Of a stretch of 64,000 bases of DNA, positions 48,094 to 60,813 are shown piece by piece. Numbering within the stretch: position 1 is the stretch's first letter; the number at the start of each line of letters is the position of its first letter. Under the pieces are notes generated by a model. It saw nothing but the letters and a program-made list of their open reading frames with translations, had not been told where the DNA came from and made no database searches. This stretch comes from Ricinus communis (lineage: Eukaryota; Streptophyta; Magnoliopsida; Malpighiales; Euphorbiaceae). A program made the translations under genes and the position numbers. The stretch spans positions 10,176,446 to 10,240,445 of the forward strand of contig NC_063261.1 of assembly GCF_019578655.1 (NCBI RefSeq). Reading direction: 5' to 3'.

Positions 48094-50617
48094 AAAATAA
48101 CCCCGTAAGATGTGTATATTTATGAATCTGAGAAAAGAACCTCGTAAAAGTAGTGTAATTGCGAGTCTGAGAAAACAACCTTTTAGAAGGGGTAAATTTT
48201 TTAATATGAGGAAACAACCCCGTAAGAGGGGTATATTTATAAATATTAGAAAACAGCCTCATAATATGGGGATATTTATCAATCGGAGAAATCAACCTCG
48301 TAATTTTGATATATTTGTGAGTATGAGATAACAACCACTTAAATTAGTTAATTTTAAAATAAGATAAAACATCCCTGTAAAAGGGGTATATTTATCAATT
48401 TGAGAAAACAACCCCGTAAAAGTAGTGTAATTGTGAGTTTGAGGGAACAACCCTGTAGAAGGGGTAAATTTTTTAATATGAGAAAAGAATCCCGTAAGAG
48501 GGGTATATTTATAAATATTAGAAAACAAATATGTAATGCGTGGATATTTATCAATTGGAGAAAATAACGACGTAATTTTAGTATATTTATGAGTATGAGA
48601 AAACAACATTTTAAATGGGGTAATTTTAGAATATGAAAGAACAACCCTGTAAAAGAGGTATATTTGTCGATATAAGAGAAAATCCTGTAAAACGTGTATA
48701 TTTATGAATTTGAGAAAACAACCCCATAATAGTGCTAGTAATTTAATATGAGAAAAAGACCGTGTAAAAGTGGTATATTTATTAATATAAGAAAATAATC
48801 CCGTAAAATTTGTATATTTATGAATCTGAGAAAACAACCGCGTAAAAGTAGTATAATTGCGAGTCTAAGAAAACAGCCTCATAGAAGGGGTAATTTTTTT
48901 AATATGAGAGAACAACCCCATAAGAGGGTTATTTTTATAAATATTAGAACACAATCCCGTAATACTGGGATATTTATCAATCGGAAAAAATGACCCCGTA
49001 ATTCTGGTATATTTGTGAGTATGAGAAAACAACCCCTTAAATGGGTTAATTTTAGAATATGAGAATACAACCCCGTAAATGGTGTATACTTGGCGATATA
49101 GAAAGTAATCCCGTAAAACGTGTATATTTATGAATTTGAGAAAACAACCCCATAATATTGCTGATAATTTAATATGAGAAACCAAGCCCATAAAAGTGAT
49201 ATATTTATCAATATAAGAGAATAATCCCGTAAAACGTGTATATTTATGAATCTCAGAAAATAACATCGTAAAAGTAGTGTAATTTCGAGTCTGAGAAAAT
49301 AGCCTTGTAGAAGGGGTAAATCTTTTAATATGAGAAAACAACCCTGTAAGAGGGGTAAATTTATAAATATTAGAAAATAATCCCATAATATGGGGATATT
49401 TATAAATCGAAGAAAATAACCCTGTAAAAGGGGTAGATTTTTTTATATAAGAAAATAACCTCGTAAAATGTGTATATTTATGAATTTGAGAAAACAACCC
49501 CATAATAGTGCTAATAATTTAATATGAGAAAACGAACCCGTAAAAGTGGTATATTTATCAATATAAGAAAATAACCCCGTAAAACATGTATATTTATGAA
49601 TCTTAGAAAGCAACCCCGTAAAAGTAGTGTAATTGCAAGTCTTAGAAAACAGCCTCGTAGAAGGAGTAAATTCTTTACTATGAGAAAACAACCCCGTAAT
49701 ACGGGGATATTTATCAATCGGAGAAAATAGCCCCGTAATTTTGGTATATTTATGAGTATGAGAAAACAACCGTTAAATGGGTGAATTTTATAATATGAGA
49801 AAACAACCCCGTAAAAGGGGTATATTTGTCGATATAATAAAATAACCCCATAATAGTGCTAATAATTTAATATGAAAAAACAATCCCGTAAAAGTGATAT
49901 ATTTATCAATATAAGAAAATAACGAAGTAAAGCGTGTATATTTATGAATCTTAGAAAGCAACCCCGTAAAAGTAGTGTAATTGCAAGTCTTAGAAAGGAG
50001 CCTCATAGAAGGGGTAAATTTTTTAATATGAGAGAACAACCCCATAAGAAGGGTATATTTATAAATATCAGAAAACAACCCCGTAATACTGGGATATTTT
50101 TCAATGGGAGAAAATAACCCCGTAATTTTGGTATATTTGTGAGTATGAAAAAACAACCCATTAAATGGGTTAATTTTATAACAACCCCAAAAAAGGGGTA
50201 TATTTTTCGATATAATAAAAAAACTCCGTAAAACGTGTATATTTGTGAATTTGAGAAAATAAGCCCACAATAGTTCTAATAATTTAATATGAGAAAGCGA
50301 CTCCGTAAAAGTGGTATATTTATTAATATAAGAAAATAACCAGGTAAGAGTAAAAGAGCCTGTAAAAGTAATGTAATTGCGAGTCTGAGAGAACAGCCTC
50401 GTAGAAGAGGTAAATTTTTTAATATGAGAAAACAACCCTATAAGGGTTATATTTATAAATATTAGAAAACAACCCCATAATACGGGGATAGTTATCAATC
50501 GAAGTAAATAACCCTGTAATTTGGTATATTTGTGAGTATGAGAAAAGAACCCCTTAAATGGGTTAATTTTATAATATGAGAAAACAACCCGTAAAAGGGG
50601 TATACTTGTTGATATAG
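48094..50617 (+). repeat. satellite array 6
   Basis: 2.5 kb of mostly type 1 HORs. The a marker is at about 49499 and 49850, a 9-subunit unit of about 350 bp in which j joins a directly. A j-to-d joint occurs near 48400. The 300-codon minus-strand frame at 49788-50690 is the longest period artefact and runs into LTR G. The array ends in GATATAG where LTR G begins. Confidence 0.93.
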
Positions 50618-52708
50618 ATCTGTGGGCTGTGACTGGCACTAGGGAATGGGTAGGCGTAAGGCCACCGAATCCCGTAGTAAGCTTAACCATTCACTAACTT
50701 AATCAAATCTCATCTAATAGCACTGATGTCATAATTTATCTTAACCATTAAATTGTACATTTTTAATTCGGTCTGCCAGTATAATTAGGTAAGACCTAAA
50801 ACTACATAAAATTACAAATGATAAGTCTAAAATTTCTACTGCGGAGAATCTAAATTTTTTACAAGTGAAACATACCAAAATCAAATACATCAACCCGATG
50901 ATGAAGGAGTCCGGTTGCTAAATAAGAACCGCGGGAAGACTAACAATCACCTGAAAAAGAGTAAAAATTGAGACTGCTAGTCTGAGAGTGAGTTAAAATC
51001 ATATATCCCAAAAACGAATATAAACACTTCAATAAAATAGTTGCTTAACTTATAATAAAAATCCATGTCATGCTATGCTTCTGCAAAAATGAAATAAAAT
51101 AATTTTTTTTTATTTCATACCACGGGTCGGAGTACCTCAGCAGAATCCTAACCCCAACACTAACATCTTGACTCTCTCATTCTGACAGAACTGGCGCCCA
51201 AAGAGCGAAGCTCGACCATGGTCCTTAAATCCAGTTTAGTCACTTAATTATTACTAACACTCTTAGCCTTTCGGCTCTCTTATTCCAATAAGACTGGCGC
51301 CTAGAGAGCGAAGCTCGACCAGAGTCCTTAACTCCAGTCTGGTCACTTAGGTGTCCAAATAAGCCGGCGCCCAGAGAGCAATGCTCGACTAGGGCCCTTT
51401 ACTCCGGCAAACACACTCTACTCAGCCCAGAGAGTAATGCTCGACCAGGGCAAGTCCTAATTTACCTTTTGTGCCCTTTTATTATCAGTCTCGTATTCAT
51501 ACCGGTGCAACTCAGTAAAATGGTATGTTCTATTGCTGTCCCATCCCGAGTCATCATGCAATAATAAATTCAGTGATAAAAACATGATATATATGAATAG
51601 TAATTAAATGAATAATTTAAACTTGCAATCAATTAATCACAGTTGCTATTTAAAATCTGTGCATGACACGTGCATAACAGATATATGACTTTAACTCACA
51701 GATCTGACGACCTCCTAGCTCTGCTCCGATGCCTCAAGTGGAGCGAGCCGAACTGACGGATTATCTAATCAAGGAAAATAATTAATCAATAACGTTGAAA
51801 CATTTGACAATTAATCCTAGGTCTAGACTCATAGGACTGACTGTCTAAGAATCTCGACTTGGAAGAATTCTACCGAAAATCCGGCAGAACCTCCCCTAAA
51901 TACGGACATTTACCCCCGGTATAACGGGTCCAAGACCTGCCAGAAAACACTTCAAATGTACAACGATTAATTAATGGGAGTCGGGTCACTAAAACTGCAT
52001 TAATTTTCCTGACTCTGCAACACAACACAAACACGACTATTGGCAGATAGTCCAACAATTATTTTAACTAACAATATTTCTAAGGCTCAACTCATTTCAA
52101 TAATCACATAAATTTTGCCAATAAATTCTAAAATCAACGGGCCAGAGAATTACCGAGACGCTTGATCTCTCGGTCGACTCGCCTCCAGCTACTAGAGTTC
52201 GATCGACAATCCGAATGCACCAACGGACTCAAAACGACGTGCTGATGATGATCCAGGGACATTTACGGACGATCTCAGCCGTCGATTTTCAAACAGAGTC
52301 CGATCTCCATGAAATCGGTGCCATTGGAAAGCTTGAGCTAAGGAGAGTCCAGATATGCCCTCTGATCAGCTAAAGCTCGCCGTAAATACCAGAAAATGCA
52401 GACTGCCACTAACTTTTTACCTCGCCGGATCTTGCAATTTCGGCGGCCTCAAGGGGTGGTGATGATCGGAAAAAGAAGCTAAGAAGTTGCTGATCATTTT
52501 GAGTCCAGAATCACCAGCATTGGTTGTCGGAAAAGCCATGAACAACGGTAAAGAGGTTGCGGCTGCCTTTCTCATTTTCGTACCGGCCGCCATCCAACGC
52601 CACCGCCCCTTGCATTCTGGCCGATGCCAAGAAGATTCCCGCCTGGCCCACTGCGCCTAACGGCCGCCGTCCGATCCTCCTTCTTCTCTCTCCTCCCGAC
52701 ATCTTCTT
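50618..52708 (-). mobile_element. LTR G, part 1 (interrupted by H)
   Basis: A family LTR on the minus strand whose first roughly 17 terminal bases are gone: satellite TATAG passes into ATCTGTGGGCTGTGACTGGC. It is the most diverged copy. The GC-rich part (52150-52690) has a deletion near 52250 and the recurring frame is eroded. It is split at 52708 by solo LTR H and resumes at 55663. The subfamily block GTCCCATCCCGAGTCATCATGC is present near 51540. Confidence 0.87.
52704..52708. repeat. left target-site duplication of nested LTR H (TTCTT)
   Basis: TTCTT before TGTCACGACC equals TTCTT at 55663-55667. Both flanks are LTR G sequence. Confidence 0.92.
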
Positions 52709-55662
52709 TGTCACGACCCCACCCGTGGGCCCGTGACCGGCACTAGGGAATGGGTAGGCTTAAGGCCACTGAAACCCGTAGTAAGCCTGACACTCACTAA
52801 TTTAAACAAATCTCATCTCAAATTAATATTATTAAAACCATAAATTATCTTAAATGCTACACTTTACATAATTTAATCGGTCTGCCAGAAGAACTAGGCG
52901 AGACCTGAAACTCCGAAAATTTACAACTGATACATCTACTAATTACTACTGCGGAGAATATAAGATTTACCAATTTACATAACAAATCAAATACATCACC
53001 CGATGATGAAGGAGTCGGGTTACTGAATAAGAGTCATGGAGAACTAACAAATACGAATCCGAAAAAAATATAAATGGAGACCGCCACCGAGAGTGAGTTA
53101 AAATCAAATAATCTAGGGACTATTGCTTCTTCTCGGAAAACATAGATTATTCAAATCGATATCAAACCATACTATAATCATACCCTACTATTTCCTTCAC
53201 ATAAAATATTAATCATTCGAATCAAAATATCAACCATGCACGTAAATACAAATCACATTATAATCAAATACCATAATAAATTAATAAATGAATAAATAAA
53301 AATATATTTTTACTTTTACGGGACGAGTGGCTCGGTAGAACCTTAACCCCAAAATCTAGTAGCCATTCGGCTCTCTTAATCCAATAAGACTGGCGCCCCG
53401 AGAGCAATGCTCACTGTGACCTTACCCACCGTCACTTAAATATCCAAATAAGAAATCTAGTAGCCATTCGGCTCTCTTAATCCAATAAGACTGGCGCCCC
53501 GAGAGCAATGCTCGACCAGGGACCTTACCTCCAGTCTAGTCACTTAAGTATCCAAATAAGCCGGCGCCCCGAGAGCAATGCTCGACCAGGGACCTTACCT
53601 CCGGCAATTTACACAAATCAGCCCAGAGAGCCATGCTCGACTAGGGCAAACCCATGAAAATCTTATTACATGTCCATGATCATTACCGGTGCGCACGTGG
53701 TCCTGATGTAACCCATCAGGCGGCATGTTCTACAAGCCACATTTCCCAATTCGCAATCATCACATATAATAAATATCATTATCTGATGAACTCATCCAAC
53801 ACATATCGAAATAAAGATTAAAAATTTAAGATAAAACAACGTGCAATTTGTGAGGGGAAAAATAATAACGTTTGTCTTATTATAACATACTAATAATAAT
53901 ATTTATATTATTTCAAATATTAATAATCAAGTGAAATCATTTATTTTGCAATACTAATAATCATATTAAGCACAAATTCTAAATAGCATATTAAAATCAG
54001 ACTAGCAACAGCGCAAAGATTAAATGACTTTAACTCACAGAATTGGGCGACCTCCTAGCTCTGCTTCGGTGCCTCGGTAGGAGCGAGCCGAATGAACTGA
54101 CAATCTAGTCACAGAAAACAATTTATCAAAACGCTAAAACAATCGATCATTAATCCTAGGTCTAGACTCTTAGGACTGACTGTCTAAGAATCTCGACTCG
54201 GGAACTACCAAAAATTCGGCAGAACCTCCCCTACAACACGAACATTACCCCCGGTAAAAACGGGTTCAGGACCTGCCAGAAACACACTCTAAATATCCAA
54301 TAATTTAAACAACGGGAGTCGGGTCCCCAAACTTCACTATTTCCCGACTCCGCCACACAGCACAAAACACAAGGCAGGCAACTGACAGACAATTATTTTT
54401 TACTCACAAAAATCATCAAGTACTCAATATAACCCAATAGACACAATTAAACCAAGAATTTCTAAAATTAACGGGCCAAAGAAAATTACCGAGACGCTCG
54501 GTCGCTCGGTCGACTCGCCTCCAGCCGCCGGAGTCCGATCGACGATCCGAACACACCATCGGACTCACAATGACGCGCTGATGACGATCCCCGCTTTGGA
54601 TTTTTCGATCTGACACCCGATCATCCGGAGAGATTTGCAGACGATCTCGACCGTCGATTTGCAAACGAAGTCCGATCGCCACGAAACCAGTGCCATCGCG
54701 AAGCTTGAGCTGAGGAGAGTCGGGATACGTCCTCCGATCGTCCATCCTCCGCTGGATCTCGCCGGAAAAATCCAAAAACACCGGCTGCCACCATTTTCTC
54801 TCTCCACCGGATCTTCCGTTTCCGGCCACCACTGTCGACACCGCCGCCGCCAAAACAAAGCCGAGGCCGAGAGGAGTCGATCGGCACCAAGATCAGCGAC
54901 CACCGACGCCGGAAATGCCCGCACGGCGGCAAGGAAGCTTCGGCCATCTTCCTCCTCGCGCGAGCCGCCGCCGCCGTCACTGGCCGCCACGACGCCAGCA
55001 GCAGCCCCACGCCCCGGACAGACGGCCCCGACGCCGCAGCTCCTTCCTCCGCGCGCTCCTCTCTCTCCCCCGACATCTCTCTTCTTCCTCGATTTCTTTC
55101 CTTTCAATATCGACATTAGGCCCCCAAACTTTTCCTTATTGCAATTTGGTCCCTCAACTTTCTTAATTACTTACAATTTCATCCTGCAGAATTCCAATTT
55201 AACCCCCAAACTTCTTTTTAGCCTTTCAATTAAGCCCCTAACTATTTAATTTGGGCCAAATCTGAATTATTGAAAATACACAATTACAAAAATACCCCTG
55301 ATCGACATATTTATTTATGAAAATACCAAACTCACAAATTTCCATTAAAACCCCATAAAAATAAAATTATACTTTTAATCCTTATTCCCAAAATAAATTT
55401 TCAATATATAATTTTACTTATATAAATATGCATTTGAAAAAAAATTTGAATAACCAAAATATAATCATTTCTCAAATAGTTTACTTAATTACTCCTTAAA
55501 AATCAAACTAATTGGATATGGAAAATAACTCATTTATTTATCTAACATGAACATTCAAAATTTGTATTTAAATCATTCCAATTAAACCGAATAAAAATAA
55601 AGCTAAAATTAACTTAAATAAAAACTCACTATTAAATATATAAAAAAATTTCGGGTGTTACA
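52709..55662 (-). mobile_element. solo LTR H nested in LTR G
   Basis: A 2954-bp solo LTR on the minus strand, TGTCACGACC to CGGGTGTTACA, with perfect TTCTT duplications inside LTR G. It contains repeated CTAGTAGCCATTCGGCTCTC plus GAGCAATGCTCGACCAGGG modules (53355-53640), the GGCATGTTCTACAAGCCAC block, a clean GC-rich part with its frame (54416-54853), and a shortened AT-rich end. It is younger than G because it interrupts it. Confidence 0.94.
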
Positions 55663-55667
55663 TTCTT
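55663..55667. repeat. right target-site duplication of nested LTR H (TTCTT)
   Basis: Direct repeat of 52704-52708; see that entry. Confidence 0.92.
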
Positions 55668-56451
55668 CCTCTACCTTCTTTTCTTATTTTCTTTCATTTT
55701 CCTCCCGTATCGACTTTTGGTCCCTGAACTTTTCTTCCTTACCATTTAGTCCCTCAACTTATTAATTATTAATAATTTCATCCTGTAAAATTTCTGATTA
55801 ACCCTTAAAGTTTTCTTTAGCTTTTCAATTAAGCCCCTAACTATTTAATTTGGGCCAAATTAGAATTATTGAAAATATATAATTACATATTTACCCTTGC
55901 TTTTAAAGGTAAAATTACCAAAAAGCCCTTGCCGACATATTTAATTACAAAAATACCAAACATACAAATTTTTATTAAAACCCCATATTAATAGAATTAT
56001 ACTTTTGATCCTTATTCCAAATTAAATTTAAAAATTTAATCCTAACACACAATTAATTTAATTAATCAATTGCTAAATATTTTTCAATTAAAATTTAACA
56101 CCATCAGCTAATTATAATGCCATTTTCTCCAATAATTCTTTTATAAAATATCCTTTACTAATTCTTCAATAACTCTCAAGTATAGAATTTTAATTTAAAT
56201 ATATAAATATTTTGGGGAAAATATTGGATGAGCAAAAATATAATTTATTTCCCAAAGAATTTACTTAATTAATTTCTTAAAAATCAAACTAATTGGATAT
56301 AAAAAATAATTCCCTTATTTCTCTACCATTAAAATTCCATTTAAATCATTCCAATTAAACCAAATAAAAATAAAGTAAATTAATTTAAATAAAAACTCAT
56401 TTATTAATTATTATTTATATTATTATTAAAGGAAAAATTTCGTGTATTACA
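55663..56451 (-). mobile_element. LTR G, part 2
   Basis: This continues LTR G from the CT-rich stretch after the GC-rich part to the terminus CGTGTATTACA at 56451. The satellite after it starts TAGAAAATAACC and the satellite before part 1 ends GATATAGA, so a partial TAGA(A) target duplication survives. Confidence 0.88.
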
Positions 56452-59400
56452 TAGAAAATAACCCCTTAAAATGTGTATATTTACTAATTTGAGAAAACAA
56501 CCATATAATAGTGCTAATAATTTAATATAAGAAACCAAGCCCGTATAAGTGGTATATTTATCAATATAAAACAATAACCTCGTAAAACGTGTATATTTAT
56601 GAATCTGAGAAAACAACCTCGTAAAAGTAGTCTAATTTCAAGTCTGAGAAAATAGCCTCGTAGAAGGGGTAAATTTTTTAATATGAGAAAACAACCCCGT
56701 AAGAGGGGTAAATTTATAAATATTAGAAAACAACCCCGTAATATGGGGATATTTATAAATCGGAGAACATAACCCTGTAAAAGAGGTATGTTTTCTTATA
56801 TAAGAAAATAACCTCGTAAAATGTGTATATTTATGAATTTGAGAAAACAACCCCATAATAGTGCTAATAATCTAATATGAGAAAACGACCCCGTAAAAGT
56901 GGTATATTTATCAATATCAGAAAATAACCCCGTAAAACATGTATATTTATGAATCTGAGAAAACAAACCCGTAAAAGTAGTGTAATTGCAAGTCTGAGAA
57001 AACAGCCTCGTAGAAGGAGTAAATTTTTTAATATGAGAAAACAACCCCGTAATACGGGGATATTTATCAATCGGAGAAAATAGCCCCGTAATTTTGGTAT
57101 ATTTGTGAGTATGAGAAAACAACCTGTTAAATGGGTTAATTTTATAATATGAGAAAACAACCCCGTAAAAGGGGTATATTTGTCGATATAATAAAATAAC
57201 CCTATAAAACGTGTATATTTACGAATTTGAGAAAATAACCACACAATAGTGCTAATAATTTAATATGAGAAAATGACCTCGTAAAAGTGGTATATTTATC
57301 AATATAAAAAAAACCAAGTAAAACGTGTATATTTATGAATCTTAGAAACCAACCCCGTAAAAGTAGTGTAATTCCGAGTCTGACAAAATAGCCTCGTAGA
57401 AGAGGTAATTCTTTTAATATGAGAAAATAACCCCATAAGGGGTATATTTATAAATATTAGAAAACAACCATATAATACGGGAATATTTATCAATCAGAGA
57501 AAATAACCCCGTAATATTGTTATATTTGTGAGTATGAGAAAACAACCCCTTGAATAGGTTAATTTTATAATATGAGAAAACAACCCCGTAAAAGTAGTGT
57601 AATTGCGAGTGTAAGAAAACATCCTTGTAGAACGAGTAAATTATTTAATATGAGAAAACAGTCTCATAGAAGGACTAAATTTTTTAATATGTGAAAACAA
57701 CCCCGTAATACATGAATATTTATGAATATGAGGTACTGAACCTATAATCGTGGTAAATTAGTGAGTATAAGAAAACAACCCCTTAAATGGGTTAATTTTA
57801 TAATATGAGAAAGCAACCCCGTAAAAGGGCTATATTTTTAATATAAAAAATAACCTCGTAAAACGTGTATATTTATGAATTTGAGAAAAGAACCTCATAA
57901 TATTGCTAATAATTTAATATGAGAAAATGACCCATCTAAAAGTGGTATATTTATCAATATCAGAAAATAACCCCGTAAAATATGTATATTTATGAATTTG
58001 AGAAAATAACCTTGTAAAAGTAGTGTAATTACGAGTCTGAGAAAACAGCCTCGTAGGAGTACATTTTTTAATATGAGAAAACAACCCCGTAATACGAGGA
58101 TATTTATCAATCGGAGAAAATTTTGGTATATTTATGAGTATGAGAAAATAACCCGTTAAAATGGGTTAATTTTATAATATGAGAAAACAACCCCGTAAAA
58201 GAGGTATATTTGTCGATATAATAAAATAACTCCATAAAACGTGTAGATATAAAAATTTGAGGGAATAACCCCATAATAGTGCTAATAATTTAATATGAGA
58301 AAACGACCCCGTAAAAGTGGTATATCTATCAATATAAGAAAATAACCAAGTAAAATGTGTATATTTATGAATCTTAAAAAACAAGCCCATAAAAGTAGTG
58401 TAATTGCGAGTTTGAGAAAACAGCCTCGTAGAAGGAGTAAATTTTTTAATATGAGAAAACAACTCCGTAGGAGTGGTATATTTATAAATATTAGAAAACA
58501 AGCCCGTAATATGGGGATATTTATCAATGGGAGAAAATAACCCCGTAATTTTAATATATTTGTGAGTATGAGAAAACAACCCCTTAAATGGGGTAATTTT
58601 AGAATATGAGAAAACAACCCCGTAAAAGGGGTATACTTGTCGATATAGAAAATAACCCCATAAAACGTGTATATTTATGAATTTGAGAAAACAATCCCAT
58701 AATAGTGCTAATAATTTAAAATGAGAAAACAACCCCGTAAAAGTGATATATTTATCCATATCGGGAAATAACCCCGTAAAATGTGTATATTTATGAATAT
58801 GAGAAAATAACCCCGTAATTTGGGTATAATTGTGAGTATGAGAAAATAAACACTTAAATTGGTTAATTTATAATATGAGAAAACAACCTCGTAAAAGGGG
58901 TATATTTATCGATATAATACAATAACCCCGCCTAACATGTATATTTATGCATTTGAAAAAACAACCCCATAATAATGCTACTAATTTAATATAAGAAAAT
59001 GACCCCGTAAAAGTGGTATATTTATCAATATAAGAAAATAACCAAGTAAAACCTGTATATTTATGAATATGAGAAAACCACCCCATAAAAGTAGTGTAAT
59101 TGCGAGTTTCAGAAAACAACCTCGTAGATGGGGTAAATTTTTTAATATGAGAAAACAACTCCGTAAGATGGGATTTTTATTAATTTTAGAAAACAACCCT
59201 GTAATACGGGGATATTTATCAATCAGAGAAAATAACCCTAAAATTTGTTATATTTATGAGTATGAGAAAACAACCCCCTTAAATGGGTTAATTTTATAAT
59301 ATGAGAAAATAACTCTGTAAAAGGGGTATATTTATCCATATAAGAAACCAACCCCGTAAGCGAGGTATATTTATAAATATTAGAAAACAACCACGTAATA

Positions 59401-60813
59401 TGGGGATATTTATCAATCAGAGAATATAACCTGTAATTTTGGTATAATTATAAGTATGAGAAAACAGTCCCTTAAATGGGGTAATTTTAGAATCTGAGAA
59501 AAGAACCCTGCAAAAAGGGTATATTTGTCGATATAGAAAATAACCCCGCAAAATGTGTATATTTATGAATTTGAGAAAATAATCCCATAATAGTACTAAT
59601 AATTTAATATGAGAAAACAACCCCGTAAAAGTGGTATATTTATCAATATAAGAAAATAACCTCGTAAAACATGTATATTTATGAATTTGAGAAAATAATA
59701 CCGTAAAAATAGTGTAATTGCGAGTCTGAGGAAATAGCATCGTAGAAAGGGTAAATTTTTTAATATGAGAAAATAACTCCGTAATACGGAGATATTTATC
59801 AATCGGAGAAAATAATCCCCTAATTATAGTATGTTTTTAAGTATGAGAAAACAACCCCTTACACAGAGTAATTTTAGAATATGAGAAAACAACCCCGTAA
59901 AAAGGGTATATTTTTCGATATAAAAAAATAATCCCTAAAATGTGTATATTTATGATTTTGAGAAAACAACCCCATAATAGTGCTAATAATTTAATATGGG
60001 AAAATGACCTCGTAAAAGTGGTATATTAATCAATATAAGAAAATAACCCCGCAAAACGTGTACATTTATGAATCTGAGAAATCAACCCCATAAAAGTAGT
60101 GTAATTGCGAGTCTAAGAAAACAGTCTGGTAGAAGGGGTAAATTTTTTAATATGAGAAAATAAACCCGTAAGAGGGATATTTATGAATCGGAGAACATAA
60201 CCCTGTAATTTTGGTATATTTGTGAGTATCAGAAAACAAGCTCTTTAATGGGTTAATTTTAGAATATGAGAAAACAACCCCGTAAAAGAGGTATATTTAT
60301 CGATATAAGAAAATAACCCCGTAAAATGTGTATATTTATGAATTTTACAAAACAACCCCATAATAGTGCTAATAATTTAATATGAGAAACCAACCCCGTA
60401 AAAGTGGTATATTTATCTATATAAGGAAATAACCCGTAAAACGTGTATATTTATGAATATGAGAAAATAACCCCGTAATGCGGGGATATTTATCAATCGA
60501 GAAAATAGCCCCGTAATTTTGGTATATTTGTGAGTATGAAAAAATAAACCCTTAAATGGGTTAATTTCATAATATGAAAAAATAATCCCGTAAAAGGGGT
60601 ATATTTGACGATATAATACAATAACCCCGCAAAACTTGTATATTTATAAATTTGCAAAAACAACCCTATAATAATGCTAATAATTTAATATGAGAAAACA
60701 ACCCCGTAAAAGTGGGATATTTATCAATATAAGAAAAGAACCAAGTAAAACCTGTATATTTCTAAATCTGAGAAAACAACCCCATAAAACTAGTGTAATT
60801 GCGAAGTTTGAAA
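56452..60813 (+). repeat. satellite array 7
   Basis: 4.4 kb, mainly type 1 HORs, some lacking one or two subunits, and one type 2 unit near 57600-57740. At 59768 a g subunit reads CTCCGTAATACGGAG, changed on both palindrome arms. The right end passes into LTR I near 60813 without a clean joint. Confidence 0.93.
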
